Below, one piece after another: positions 1-7,250 of a stretch of 34,416 nt of DNA. The notes beneath the pieces were generated by a model. It saw only the letters and a program-made list of their open reading frames with translations. It did not search any database and was not told the DNA's origin. How positions within the stretch are numbered: position 1 is the first letter of the stretch; the number at the start of each line of letters is the position of its first letter. The DNA is from Lutimonas sp965365165 (lineage in GTDB: Bacteria; Bacteroidota; Bacteroidia; Flavobacteriales; Flavobacteriaceae), in NCBI GenBank assembly GCA_965365165.1, contig CBDUAP010000005.1, positions 1 through 34,416 on the forward strand. The letters run 5' to 3'. The translations under genes and the position numbers were made by a program.

Positions 1-374
1 TACAACACGCCAGGAGTTATGCTTGGCTCCAATTAAGGTCAAGATTGGTTCCCGCCGTGGGCATCTCGTCCAAACTGGCCTCTTTTTTGTTGATAGGAGG
101 TATTTTTACGGTGGAAATCTTCCCGCAATTGTTATTGCTGGGCATTCTTTTGTTTGCCGCTACGGTTGTGTTTACAATTGTTACTTTACCGGTTGAATAT
201 GATGCCAGCAAAAGGGCTCTGGCCTGGCTGGATGAAAAAAACATGGTAGCTGCCAATGAACATGATGCCGCCAAAGATGCATTGAAATGGGCAGCCCGAA
301 CCTATGTGGTAGCGGCGCTCAGTTCGATAGCGACCTTGCTTTACTATGTGAACATTTACAACAGCAGGAGCTAG
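1..374 (+). CDS. YugP-family neutral zinc metallopeptidase, C-terminal part (5' truncated)
   Basis: Only the last 123 codons are present. The frame is open from base 3 and reads QHARSYAWLQLRSRLVPAVG before continuing, so the TTG at 45 is an internal leucine and not a start. The visible part has two hydrophobic segments (about bases 81-180 and 300-350) around the segment VTLPVEYDASKRAL, which matches the end of YugP-like (Zn_peptidase_2) membrane peptidases, where LPVEFDAS.RAL and a final AALTYVAAAL-type helix are family hallmarks. The HEXXH zinc site would lie upstream of the window. The biological substrate of the family is not known. The gene ends at TAG 372-374 and is followed by 430 bases without genes. 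Family assignment is good; activity cannot be judged from this fragment. Confidence 0.82.
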   Translation, partial: QHARSYAWLQLRSRLVPAVGISSKLASFLLIGGIFTVEIFPQLLLLGILLFAATVVFTIVTLPVEYDASKRALAWLDEKNMVAANEHDAAKDALKWAARTYVVAALSSIATLLYYVNIYNSRS

Positions 375-390
375 AGAAGTTTTAATGTTG

Positions 391-481
391 CAATGAGGCA
401 ATGCTTCAATGCTTCAATGCTACAATGCTACAATGCTAAAATGAATGAATGCAAGAATGCGTGAATGAATGAGTGAATGCA
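391..481. repeat. Decayed short tandem repeat array (CAATGCTW, then GAATG-type units)
   Basis: Five consecutive 8-bp units CAATGCTT/CAATGCTA run from 399 to 438, preceded by a degenerate unit CAATGAGG (391-398) and followed by irregular AATGAATG/GAATGC units up to about 481. The array sits directly behind the stop codon of the YugP-like gene and has no open frame of note. It looks like a slipped-strand microsatellite that is losing its regularity. Confidence 0.8.
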
Positions 482-611
482 GGGTTTGAATATGGAATAC
501 CGAATAAGGAATATTGAATGTCGAAGTTGATTCATAACAAAATCTTTTATCAGCGGAAACGGCATTCAAAAAAATCAGGAGTGATTTCAAATTATATGCT
601 TAGTAAGATTG

Positions 612-641
612 GGAAGCCTGCCTGCCGGCAAGGCAGGTTCC
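612..641. repeat. GC-rich imperfect inverted repeat (REP-like)
   Basis: The arms GGAA(g)CCTGCC and GGCAGGTTCC enclose the palindrome TGCCGGCA (623-630). It is clearly more GC-rich than its surroundings and lies in the non-coding stretch 375-805, which holds no other recognisable feature besides the tandem array at 391-481. Palindromes with the core CCTGCCTGCCGGCA are familiar as interspersed repeats in Bacteroidota genomes, but that is from memory and the copy number cannot be tested within the window. Confidence 0.6.
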
Positions 642-805
642 GAAGCGTATGCGAGGAAATCACCCAAACGCACTTAGCATATTAGAAGGAAGCGCTTATG
701 ATTATTTTGCAGCCTTGAATTTTTGGTTCTTTTACTCATCCCTTTAAAATTGTTTTAAGAAATCGTGAATTTGCTGCGCTTCATTTGTTTCAAGACAAAA
801 GAACA

Positions 806-1270
806 TCAAACCTTCATTTGCCTGTCTATCTGCTGGTCGAGGGAAATAAAAGTTTCAGTGCGTGCAACCCCTTTAATGTTCTGGATCTGATGATTCAGAA
901 CCTGCATCAAATGTTCGTTGTCACGGCATAGAATCTTTACAAAAATAGCGTAATTGCCTGTGGTATAATGACTTTCGATAACCTCGTCAATGTCTTGTAA
1001 GCGTTTTATGGCCTCCTTGTATTTACTTGAGCTGTCAAGGAAGATTCCTACAAAGGCGAGGGTTTTGAATCCAAGGACTTTTGGATTGATTACAAATTTT
1101 GATCCCGAAATAAGGCCGGAAGCCTCCAGTTTGCGCAGTCTTTGATGGATAGCAGCACCGGAAATTCCTATTTCTCTTGCAATGCTCAAAATTGGCGTTC
1201 GGGCATCACGCATCAATTGATTGAGAATTAACTTGTCAATTCCGTCGATTTTAAGATCATTGTCCTTCAT
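806..1270 (-). CDS. Lrp/AsnC family transcriptional regulator
   Basis: 154 residues, the normal length for the family. Residues 7-60 form the winged helix-turn-helix typical of AsnC (IDKLILNQLMRDARTPI, then IAREIGISGAAIHQRLRKLE), and residues 70-150 form the RAM ligand-binding domain. Such proteins bind DNA as dimers or octamers and respond to amino acids; the ligand here is not predictable. The gene lies 126 bp downstream of accC on the same strand, but an intrinsic terminator separates the two, so it probably has its own promoter. A perfect 16-bp palindrome at 1311-1326, about 40 bp upstream of the ATG, may be an autoregulatory site. Family assignment is secure, target genes unknown. Confidence 0.9.
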   Translation of the reverse strand: MKDNDLKIDGIDKLILNQLMRDARTPILSIAREIGISGAAIHQRLRKLEASGLISGSKFVINPKVLGFKTLAFVGIFLDSSSKYKEAIKRLQDIDEVIESHYTTGNYAIFVKILCRDNEHLMQVLNHQIQNIKGVARTETFISLDQQIDRQMKV

Positions 1271-1310
1271 CCCTGGCGAATTAAAGTCTTCGTAAACTAC
1301 CTGAATCAGA

Positions 1311-1326
1311 GATCAGGATCCTGATC
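1311..1326. promoter_or_regulatory. Perfect 16-bp palindrome upstream of the Lrp/AsnC gene (candidate operator)
   Basis: GATCAGGATCCTGATC is fully self-complementary and lies between the accC terminator and the start of the Lrp/AsnC regulator. Lrp-type proteins bind dyad sites and often repress their own gene, so an operator role is plausible. The sequence does not resemble the E. coli Lrp consensus closely, and no convincing TAnnTTTG element was found next to it. Confidence 0.4.
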
Positions 1327-1346
1327 AGATTTGTTTTTATAAATGT

Positions 1347-1377
1347 AAAAAAAAAGATATGAAAAAATCATATCTTT
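1347..1377 (-). terminator. Intrinsic terminator after accC
   Basis: A 10-bp stem, AAAGATATGA (1353-1362) with TCATATCTTT (1368-1377), has a 5-nt loop and is followed on the minus strand by a run of T (A run at 1347-1355 on the given strand). It lies 20 bp after the accC stop codon and separates it from the Lrp/AsnC gene. The stem is AT-rich. Confidence 0.7.
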
Positions 1378-1396
1378 AAATCGTAAACCTTTGTCA

Positions 1397-2743
1397 TTAT
1401 TCTTTTTCCATGACAAAGTCTTCCATAAACTTGGTGGTATAATTCCCCGAAATATAATCAGGATCATCCATCAGTTGCCTGTGGAATGGAATGGTCGTTT
1501 TTACACCTTCGATCACAAATTCATCCAAAGCTCTTTTCATTTTGCTGATGGCCTCCTCCCTTGTTTGGGCAGTGACGATCAACTTCGCGATCATTGAATC
1601 GTAATTTGGAGGAATGGTATAGCCCGCATAGACATGGGTGTCCAAACGTACTCCATGACCTCCCGGTGCATGAAAAATTGTTATATTGCCTGGCGATGGC
1701 CTGAATCCATTAAACGGATCTTCAGCATTTATCCTGCACTCTATGGAATGCTGAGTAGGAAAATAATTAATTCCTATAATGGGTACCCCTGCAGCAACCT
1801 TGATCTGTTCGCAGATCAGGTCAAAATTAGCAATCACCTGTTCAGTAATCGGATGTTCTACCTGAATCCTTGTATTCATCTCCATAAAATAGAAATTCCT
1901 GTGTTTGTCTACCAAAAATTCAATGGTTCCTGCTCCTTCATATTTTATGAACTCAGAAGCCTTTACTGCCGCATTACCCATCTGCTCCCTTAATTCATCG
2001 GTCATAAAGGGAGAAGGCGTCTCTTCAGTTAGTTTTTGATGCCTTCTTTGTATCGAGCAATCCCTCTCAGACAGATGGCATGCCCTGCCCTGAGAATCAC
2101 CAACGATTTGAATTTCAATGTGCCGTGGCTCTTCGATCAATTTTTCCATGTACATGGCGTCATTTCCAAATGCCGCTTTTGCCTCCTGACGCGCAGACTC
2201 CCAGGCTACTTCAAGATCTTCTTCTTTCCAAACGGCTCTCATTCCCTTACCACCACCTCCGGCTGTTGCCTTGAGCATAACAGGATAACCGATATCTTTT
2301 GCGATTTTTTTTGCAATTGTAAAAGAAGACAAGATTCCTGCTGAGCCAGGAACAGTAGGCACACCTGCCTTATCCATAGTTGACTTGGCCGCAGCTTTGT
2401 CTCCCATGAGGTTAATCATCTCTTCAGTAGCCCCAATGAACTTTATTCCGTGTTCCTCACAAATCTTTGAAAATCTTGCATTCTCTGACAAAAACCCATA
2501 ACCGGGATGAATGGCATCAGCATTGGTAATTTCCGCCGCCGCAATAATATTTGAAATTTTCAGATAAGAATCCGCGCTTGAAGGCGGACCAATACAAACT
2601 GCTTCATCGGCAAAACGGACATGTAAACTTTCTGCATCTGCTGTTGAATAGACAGCGACAGAACGAATACCCATTTCCCGACAAGTACGAATGATTCGTA
2701 AGGCAATTTCTCCCCGGTTTGCAATTAATATTTTTTTAAACAT
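1397..2743 (-). CDS. accC: Biotin carboxylase subunit of acetyl-CoA carboxylase
   Basis: 448 residues, the usual AccC length. It carboxylates the biotin on AccB using ATP and bicarbonate, the first step of malonyl-CoA and fatty acid synthesis. The N-terminal domain starts MFKKILIANRGEIALRII. The ATP-grasp part has the glycine loop AGGGGKGM (161-168), RDCSIQRRHQK (227-237) and EMNTRIQVEHPITE, with the catalytic E288, N290 and R292 at the same numbers as in E. coli. The C-terminal biotin carboxylase domain ends normally. It lies 75 bp downstream of accB on the same strand and closes the fabH-accB-accC run, followed by a terminator. No carboxyltransferase subunit is in the window. The pairing with a short separate BCCP argues for fatty acid synthesis rather than a propionyl- or methylcrotonyl-CoA carboxylase. 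Confidence 0.95.
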   Translation of the reverse strand: MFKKILIANRGEIALRIIRTCREMGIRSVAVYSTADAESLHVRFADEAVCIGPPSSADSYLKISNIIAAAEITNADAIHPGYGFLSENARFSKICEEHGIKFIGATEEMINLMGDKAAAKSTMDKAGVPTVPGSAGILSSFTIAKKIAKDIGYPVMLKATAGGGGKGMRAVWKEEDLEVAWESARQEAKAAFGNDAMYMEKLIEEPRHIEIQIVGDSQGRACHLSERDCSIQRRHQKLTEETPSPFMTDELREQMGNAAVKASEFIKYEGAGTIEFLVDKHRNFYFMEMNTRIQVEHPITEQVIANFDLICEQIKVAAGVPIIGINYFPTQHSIECRINAEDPFNGFRPSPGNITIFHAPGGHGVRLDTHVYAGYTIPPNYDSMIAKLIVTAQTREEAISKMKRALDEFVIEGVKTTIPFHRQLMDDPDYISGNYTTKFMEDFVMEKE

Positions 2744-2818
2744 AATTTCATCGAATTACATTAGTATTGAATCAAGGGAGAGCGCAAAAACCACTCACCC
2801 AATAAACATCGGCAGATA

Positions 2819-3304
2819 CTAGGAAGGATCTATCAAAAATAGTGGTTGGTCAAATTCTACAGGAGTGGAATCTTCTACCAAAACTTTTACAATTTTACCT
2901 GAAACTTCTGATTCAACTTCGTTAAAGAGTTTCATGGCTTCAATGATACATACAGTATCACCGGCCTCGATAGTATCCCCAACCTTCACAAACACAGGTT
3001 TATCAGGTGATGGTTTACGATAAAGTGTCCCGATGATCGGTGATTTGATTACGATGTATTTTGAGTCCTCATCCTTGCTTTGAGGAGTTTCTGCAGGAGT
3101 TTCTGCAGCAGGAGCCGCAGCCTGTGCTTCTGGTTGCATCTGCACTGGCATCTGAACCTGTGGTGTCTGTTGAATAAATGTGGTTTCCTTGCCTTTCGGT
3201 CCTGTCCGGATCGTAATTTTAACGTCACCCATCTCCAACTTCACTTCATTTGCGCCTGATTTTGCAACAAATTTAATTAGATTTTGAATTTCTTTTAAGT
3301 CCAT
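2819..3304 (-). CDS. accB: Biotin carboxyl carrier protein of acetyl-CoA carboxylase
   Basis: 161 residues. Residues 1-35 form the N-terminal AccC-binding region (MDLKEIQNLIKFVAKSGANE), residues 45-80 a Gln/Pro/Ala-rich flexible linker, and residues 84-160 the biotinyl domain. The biotinylation site is EAMKL with K125; the hydrophobic surroundings CIIEAMKLFNEVE are canonical. The protein carries carboxybiotin between AccC and the carboxyltransferase. The gene lies 20 bp after fabH and 75 bp before accC, all on the minus strand, so fatty acid initiation (FabH) and malonyl-CoA supply are probably made from one transcript. Confidence 0.95.
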   Translation of the reverse strand: MDLKEIQNLIKFVAKSGANEVKLEMGDVKITIRTGPKGKETTFIQQTPQVQMPVQMQPEAQAAAPAAETPAETPQSKDEDSKYIVIKSPIIGTLYRKPSPDKPVFVKVGDTIEAGDTVCIIEAMKLFNEVESEVSGKIVKVLVEDSTPVEFDQPLFLIDPS

Positions 3305-3324
3305 AATGTTTATTTTGAATGAGT

Positions 3325-4320
3325 TTATGAATTATAGCACCACTTAAAATAGATTGATCCCCATGAAAATCCGCCGCCAAATGCTGCAAAAATCACCTTA
3401 TCTCCCTTTTTAAGTTGCTTTTCATAATCAGCTAACAATAGTGGTAGTGTTGCTGAAGTAGTATTGCCATAATTTTGAATGTTCAACATGACTTTTGACG
3501 CGTCAAGATTCATTCTTCGGGCCGTGGCCTCCACAATACGTTTATTTGCCTGATGCGCTGCCAGCCAATCAACTTCCTCGTTTTTCAAATCATTTCTAAC
3601 AAGGATCTTCTCGCATACATCTGCCATATTAAATACAGCATTTTTGAAAACAGTCTGACCGTCCTGACGTGCAAAATGCAACCTTTCCCTGACCGTTTCT
3701 TCCGTAGCGGGCATGACCGAACCTCCTGCCGCAACATTTAAAAATTCTCTCCCCGAACCGTCACTCCTCATAAATTCGTCCTGCAAACCGTTACCGTCAT
3801 CAGTTGGTTCAACCAATACTGCTCCGGCTCCGTCACCGAAAATAATACAGGTCGCTCTGTCGGTATAATCAATCATGGATGAATTTTTATCTGCCCCAAT
3901 AAGCATGATTTTCTTATACCTTCCTGATTCAATATAGGCAGCTGCAACCGAAAGGCCGTATAAAAAACTGGAACAAGCCGATTCCAAATCAAATGAAAAT
4001 GCATTAACCGCTCCGATTTCAGTTGCCACGTAAGCACCTGTTGAGGCCGCTTGCATGTCAGGCGTTGCCGTACACAATATCACCAGCTCGATTTCCTTGG
4101 GATCCAGGTTAGATTTTTCAATAAGATTTTCCGCAGATTTGATGGCCAGATAAGAAGTCCCTTTTCCTTCATCCTTCAAAATTCTTCTTTCCTTGATTCC
4201 CGTTCTGGAAGTAATCCATTCATCATTGGTCTCTACCATGGTTTCCAACTCCTTATTGGTAAGAACATAATCAGGAACATATTTCCCAACAGCGGTAATC
4301 GCAGCAGTAACTTTATTCAT
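3325..4320 (-). CDS. fabH: Beta-ketoacyl-ACP synthase III
   Basis: 331 residues. It condenses acetyl-CoA or a short or branched starter acyl-CoA with malonyl-ACP to begin fatty acid synthesis. The catalytic triad is visible: C116 in DLESACSSF, H256 in AAHQANKRI and N286 in NYGNTTSATLP, the last forming the family's GNTSAA-like loop. The N-terminus (TAVGKYVPDYVLTNKELE, then TSRTGIKERRI) and the glycine-rich end (FAAFGGGFSWGS) are standard. It follows rpmF but a terminator at 4452-4480 separates them, so fabH-accB-accC probably has its own promoter. plsX, which often sits between rpmF and fabH in other phyla, is not here. Flavobacterial FabH enzymes usually prefer branched starters; that preference is inference. 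Confidence 0.95.
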   Translation of the reverse strand: MNKVTAAITAVGKYVPDYVLTNKELETMVETNDEWITSRTGIKERRILKDEGKGTSYLAIKSAENLIEKSNLDPKEIELVILCTATPDMQAASTGAYVATEIGAVNAFSFDLESACSSFLYGLSVAAAYIESGRYKKIMLIGADKNSSMIDYTDRATCIIFGDGAGAVLVEPTDDGNGLQDEFMRSDGSGREFLNVAAGGSVMPATEETVRERLHFARQDGQTVFKNAVFNMADVCEKILVRNDLKNEEVDWLAAHQANKRIVEATARRMNLDASKVMLNIQNYGNTTSATLPLLLADYEKQLKKGDKVIFAAFGGGFSWGSIYFKWCYNS

Positions 4321-4378
4321 ATCTGTATGTTTTCTGACTTATGGACAAAAAATGTGAGCAAAATGATAAAACAGAGGT

Positions 4379-4386
4379 CAAAAGTA
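4379..4386 (-). promoter_or_regulatory. Candidate -7 element of a fabH-accB-accC promoter
   Basis: On the minus strand this reads TACTTTTG, matching the Bacteroidota -7 consensus TAnnTTTG, about 60 nt before the fabH ATG and downstream of the rpmF terminator. A TTG lies only 15 bp upstream, shorter than the usual 17-23 bp spacing, so the call is tentative. Confidence 0.4.
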
Positions 4387-4451
4387 ATAAAATTAAGTTT
4401 GCAAGATCAGCAAAAAATTACATTTTTTATCCTTTTTGAATTGAAATCAAT

Positions 4452-4480
4452 AAAAAAACCCTCAAATAGGAGGGTTTTTT
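4452..4480 (-). terminator. Intrinsic terminator after rpmF
   Basis: The stem is CCCTC (4459-4463) with GAGGG (4470-4474), extended by six A-T pairs on the outside, with a 6-nt loop and a T run on the minus strand. It lies 23 bp after the rpmF stop and separates the DUF177-rpmF unit from fabH. Confidence 0.85.
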
Positions 4481-4503
4481 ACATTTTTATCGAAATTTTT
4501 CGA

Positions 4504-4698
4504 TTATGCCTGATTCTCTGCAGCGTCTATTAAAACCTGACCTCTATAGTACAATTTACCTTCATGCCAGTGGGCTCTGTGGTACAAATGAGCCTCTCCG
4601 GTTGTAGGATCTTTTGCTATTTGAGGCGCTACCGCTTTATAGTGAGTTCTTCTTTTATCTCTTCTCTGCTTTGACGTTTTTCTTTTAGGATGTGCCAT
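4504..4698 (-). CDS. rpmF: 50S ribosomal protein L32
   Basis: 64 residues, typical for bL32. The basic N-terminus MAHPKRKTSKQRRDKRRTHY is diagnostic. The zinc-binding cysteines of some L32 proteins are absent: the region ATGEAHLYHRAHWHEGKLYY-like carries histidines and no cysteine, which is the zinc-free form common in Bacteroidota. The gene follows the DUF177 gene with 2 bp between them, the arrangement seen in most bacteria (yceD-rpmF), and ends at a strong terminator. Confidence 0.96.
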   Translation of the reverse strand: MAHPKRKTSKQRRDKRRTHYKAVAPQIAKDPTTGEAHLYHRAHWHEGKLYYRGQVLIDAAENQA

Positions 4699-4700
4699 CT

Positions 4701-5237
4701 CTACTTATTTTTATCAATTAGTAATTTTTTCAAATCATCCCATCTGGGATCAATCTTATCCGTTTCTTTATTCTTGTTTGGACTCAACTCTTCAAGTTTC
4801 TCTAAAATGTCCGATTTTAAAGTGCCATCCTTAATTCCAGGATGTATCCTTTTCCTTGGTACTGACAATACAATCATTTCATAAATGTATTGTGCAAGAT
4901 TCAACTGATGCTCTCCATGAGGCAAAATCAAAACCTCCTCATTGTCATCATTGTATTCTGTTCCAAACTTTACCACAAGGTCAAGTGCACCTGTCAGGGG
5001 CAATTCAAACGGCTCATTGGAAAGGTCGCAAGGCATGGTAACCACACCTTCACTTTTAAAATACAACTCAAGCAAGGTACTCTTTTTCACAAAATCGAGA
5101 TGTACCGCAAGGTTTGCATCTAAAAAATCATCATATTCAAAAGACTCAAAGAACTGTTTGTCAATTTTATATTCAAATTTGTGCACCCCCTCCTTCAATC
5201 CAAAAAAAGACAACACAAAATCACTTAACAATTTCAT
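4701..5237 (-). CDS. DUF177 (YceD-like) protein upstream of rpmF
   Basis: 178 residues from the ATG at 5237 (MKLLSDFVLSFFGLKEG). A longer frame would begin with TTG at 5261, but that codon falls inside the -7 promoter element at 5259-5266, so the ATG is the credible start. The central part GVVTMPCDLSNEPFELPLTG and the acidic FGTEYNDDNEEVLILP followed by QYIYEMIVLSVPRKR are the DUF177 signature (CxL...P, then E.IYL..P.k..H). The family is linked to 23S rRNA and ribosome assembly in plants and bacteria; its exact action is not settled. It is the first gene of a two-gene unit with rpmF. Only one of the two cysteines of the YceD motif is visible. Confidence 0.88.
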   Translation of the reverse strand: MKLLSDFVLSFFGLKEGVHKFEYKIDKQFFESFEYDDFLDANLAVHLDFVKKSTLLELYFKSEGVVTMPCDLSNEPFELPLTGALDLVVKFGTEYNDDNEEVLILPHGEHQLNLAQYIYEMIVLSVPRKRIHPGIKDGTLKSDILEKLEELSPNKNKETDKIDPRWDDLKKLLIDKNK

Positions 5238-5258
5238 CTGTACATAAATTTGAGCGCG

Positions 5259-5286
5259 CAAAGATAATAAAAAATTAAGTATTCAA
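5259..5286 (-). promoter_or_regulatory. Promoter of DUF177-rpmF (TTG-N17-TATCTTTG)
   Basis: On the minus strand a -33 TTG (5284-5286) is followed after 17 bp by TATCTTTG (5259-5266), a full match to the Bacteroidota consensus TAnnTTTG. The leader to the ATG at 5237 would be about 15 nt. The promoter sits just after the pdxA stop codon, so DUF177-rpmF can be transcribed independently of pdxA. Confidence 0.75.
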
Positions 5287-5293
5287 AAACTAT

Positions 5294-6355
5294 TTATTTA
5301 GAATATTGCGTTTTCTTCTCTTTTTGAGCCTGTAGTTTGTTTTGATTCAGAAAAATATACTCTTCACGATTCTTAAAGAGTTTGATTGCTGTGAAGACAG
5401 CCTCCTTGAAAGAACTAAATTCAGCCTCTCCTTTACCAGCGATTTCAAATGCAGTTCCATGATCGGGAGAGGTCCTGATTCTGTTCAAACCAGCCGTGAA
5501 GTTCACCCCTTTGCCAAAAGCGAGTGTCTTAAAAGGTGCCAGCCCCTGGTCGTGGTACATGGCCAAAACACCATCAAAATTCTTATAATTTTCGTTTCCA
5601 AAAAAACTGTCCGCCGCATAAGGACCATAAACCAACTGCCCTTTTTTCTGAATCCCTTCGATCGCCGGACTAATGATTTCGTCATCCTCAGTACCGATCA
5701 CTCCTTTGTCACCGCAGTGCGGGTTAAGACCTAAAACAGCAATTTTAGGTTTGGAAATATTAAAATCCTGCACCAGGGAGTCATGCATTATTTGAACCTT
5801 TTTAGCGATGAGTTCCGGGTTGATGGCTTCAGCAACCTCCTTGATTGGGATATGACCCGTTATCAAACCCACCCTCAGCTCATCTGACATTAGAATCATA
5901 AGGCTCTCTCCTTCAAGATGTGTTTCAAGAAATTCGGTATGACCCTTAAACTGAAAAGTATCTGACTGAATATTATGCTTATCGATGGGAGCGGTCACCA
6001 GGACGTCTATTTGTTCATTTTTCAAGGCCTCAACCGCCTTTTCCAAAGACAACAAAGCATATTCACCACTATTCTTGCCTGGAGTGCCGATTTCTATATC
6101 AACGATATCTTTCCAGACGTTCAGTAAATTCACTTTTTGAGGCACAATTTTATTCAGGTTGTCAATTCCGTGAATATTTGTATCAATATTCAGAATTTTT
6201 TTGTGGTGACTGACAATCTTGGAAGACGCAAATATGACGGGCGTACAAAAGTCAAGCATTCGGTTATCTTCAAAGGATTTCAGAACGACCTCGATACCGA
6301 TTCCACTTAAATCCCCGACAGAAATTCCCACTTTAATTTTATGCTTTTTTTTCAT
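5294..6355 (-). CDS. pdxA: 4-hydroxythreonine-4-phosphate dehydrogenase
   Basis: 353 residues. It oxidises 4-phosphohydroxy-L-threonine with NAD in the DXP-dependent pyridoxal 5'-phosphate pathway. The N-terminus GISVGDLSGIGIEVVLKS corresponds to the family's GDPAGIGPE motif, with the flavobacterial variant GDLSGIG. The three metal-binding histidines are visible: H168 in GHIP, H213 in NPHCGDKG and H268 in YHDQGLAPFK; H139 in FKGHTEF is the substrate histidine. The C-terminal NRIRTSPDHGTAFEIAG is canonical. The final 35 residues are lysine-rich and look like an unconserved tail. The gene diverges from ribE, another cofactor gene, across 77 bp, and lies upstream of DUF177-rpmF. Confidence 0.94.
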   Translation of the reverse strand: MKKKHKIKVGISVGDLSGIGIEVVLKSFEDNRMLDFCTPVIFASSKIVSHHKKILNIDTNIHGIDNLNKIVPQKVNLLNVWKDIVDIEIGTPGKNSGEYALLSLEKAVEALKNEQIDVLVTAPIDKHNIQSDTFQFKGHTEFLETHLEGESLMILMSDELRVGLITGHIPIKEVAEAINPELIAKKVQIMHDSLVQDFNISKPKIAVLGLNPHCGDKGVIGTEDDEIISPAIEGIQKKGQLVYGPYAADSFFGNENYKNFDGVLAMYHDQGLAPFKTLAFGKGVNFTAGLNRIRTSPDHGTAFEIAGKGEAEFSSFKEAVFTAIKLFKNREEYIFLNQNKLQAQKEKKTQYSK

Positions 6356-6382
6356 TGCACTGTTTAATATTTCTTAATTTTG
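6355..6382 (+). promoter_or_regulatory. Promoter of ribE (TTG-N17-TAATTTTG)
   Basis: TTG at 6355-6357 and TAATTTTG at 6375-6382 are 17 bp apart and match the Bacteroidota consensus. The leader to the ribE ATG at 6433 is about 45 nt. The TTG overlaps the pdxA start codon region. No FMN riboswitch fold was recognised in the short leader. Confidence 0.65.
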
Positions 6383-6408
6383 AAAGGTAGTTCAATTTTA
6401 CCGAATCA

Positions 6409-6416
6409 CAAATTTA
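6409..6416 (-). promoter_or_regulatory. Candidate -7 element for pdxA
   Basis: The minus strand reads TAAATTTG, a match to TAnnTTTG, about 55 nt before the pdxA ATG. No TTG lies at the right distance upstream, so this is a half-supported promoter. If real, the pdxA and ribE promoters are interleaved in a 77-bp divergent region. Confidence 0.4.
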
Positions 6417-6432
6417 ATAATAAAAATAGAAG

Positions 6433-7017
6433 ATGTTTACAGGAATAATTGAAGAGTTGGGAGAAGTCACAAAGTTAGAAAAGGACAGAGATAATTTACA
6501 CATAACGGTCGCGAGCGATCTTTCAAAAGAACTTAAAATAGATCAGAGCCTGGCGCACAACGGAGTTTGTCTTACAGTAGTTGGTTTGGGAGAAAACACA
6601 CACACGATTACAGCCATCAAAGAAACCCTTGAAAAATCTAACATTGGAAATTTAAGGGTGGGCTCCAGGGTCAACCTTGAAAGGGCCATGAAACTGGGTT
6701 CAAGACTGGACGGTCATATCGTTCAGGGACACGTAGATCAGGTCGCTGCCTGCACGGAGCTTAAAGAAACTGATGGAAGCTGGCTTTATACTTTTAGCTA
6801 TGATCCGGCTCACAATAATCTTACCATTGAAAAAGGGTCCATCACCGTTAATGGCGTAAGCCTGACTGTAGTGAACTCCAGGGAAAACAGTTTCAGCGTT
6901 GCCATTATCCCCTATACTTATGAAAACACGAATTTTCACCAGATCAAAGTGAATGACCTTGTGAATTTGGAATTTGATGTTATTGGGAAGTACGTAGCCA
7001 GACTCTTGAAGAACTAA
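6433..7017 (+). CDS. ribE: Riboflavin synthase alpha chain
   Basis: 194 residues. It dismutates two 6,7-dimethyl-8-ribityllumazine molecules into riboflavin. The start MFTGIIEELG is the family signature. Two lumazine-binding barrels follow each other: residues 1-97 with the motif SLAHNGVCLTV, and residues 98-194 with GHIVQGHVDQV and the matching motif GSITVNGVSLTVV. Other riboflavin genes are not nearby. The stop codon at 7015-7017 is directly followed by the stop codon of the oppositely oriented small gene at 7018, with no base between them. Confidence 0.95.
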   Translation: MFTGIIEELGEVTKLEKDRDNLHITVASDLSKELKIDQSLAHNGVCLTVVGLGENTHTITAIKETLEKSNIGNLRVGSRVNLERAMKLGSRLDGHIVQGHVDQVAACTELKETDGSWLYTFSYDPAHNNLTIEKGSITVNGVSLTVVNSRENSFSVAIIPYTYENTNFHQIKVNDLVNLEFDVIGKYVARLLKN

Positions 7018-7200
7018 TTATTTCTTGGAATGGTCATGAATTTTTTTGATGGCAAATCCGACAGCAAGCACAAACAGACCTAAAATACCTCCATCTATGG
7101 GCAATACTGGCGGCGGCGGTGGTGGAGGACCTGCAATAGCTATTTCCGATACTACAACAAAAGCCAAAAACAGAATCGTCTTTAAGTATTTATTTGCCAT
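7018..7200 (-). CDS. Small protein resembling a stand-alone PID-CTERM type sorting signal
   Basis: 60 residues. A signal peptide (MANKYLKTILFLAFVVVSEIAIA) is followed by GPPPPPPPVLPIDGG, a hydrophobic helix (ILGLFVLAVGFAI) and a basic end (KKIHDHSKK). Motif, membrane helix and basic tail in that order is the layout of exosortase- or sortase-like C-terminal sorting signals, and PIDGG before the helix fits the flavobacterial class that I recall being annotated as PID-CTERM. Here almost no mature protein is left between the signal peptide and the sorting signal. It has its own strong promoter at 7251-7283. No exosortase gene is in the window. The alternative is a plain small proline-rich membrane protein of unknown function. 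Confidence 0.72.
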   Translation of the reverse strand: MANKYLKTILFLAFVVVSEIAIAGPPPPPPPVLPIDGGILGLFVLAVGFAIKKIHDHSKK

Positions 7201-7250
7201 ATAATTTTAATCTTTTAGATTTTTATAACGTAATTAAACCTAATTTGTTG

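Noticed and set aside
391..481. Short repeats as a CRISPR or attachment site
   Set aside because: The units are 8 bp and contiguous with no spacers; no integrase, tRNA end or cas gene is adjacent.
4321..4503. A remnant plsX between rpmF and fabH
   Set aside because: The 183 bp hold a terminator and a candidate promoter and no open frame with PlsX features.
5238..5261. Longer DUF177 protein starting at TTG 5261
   Set aside because: The codon lies in the -7 promoter element, so it would not be transcribed as a start; the ATG at 5237 matches the family.
6383..6432. FMN riboswitch before ribE
   Set aside because: The expected leader is about 45 nt, far too short for the RFN element, and no conserved stems were seen.
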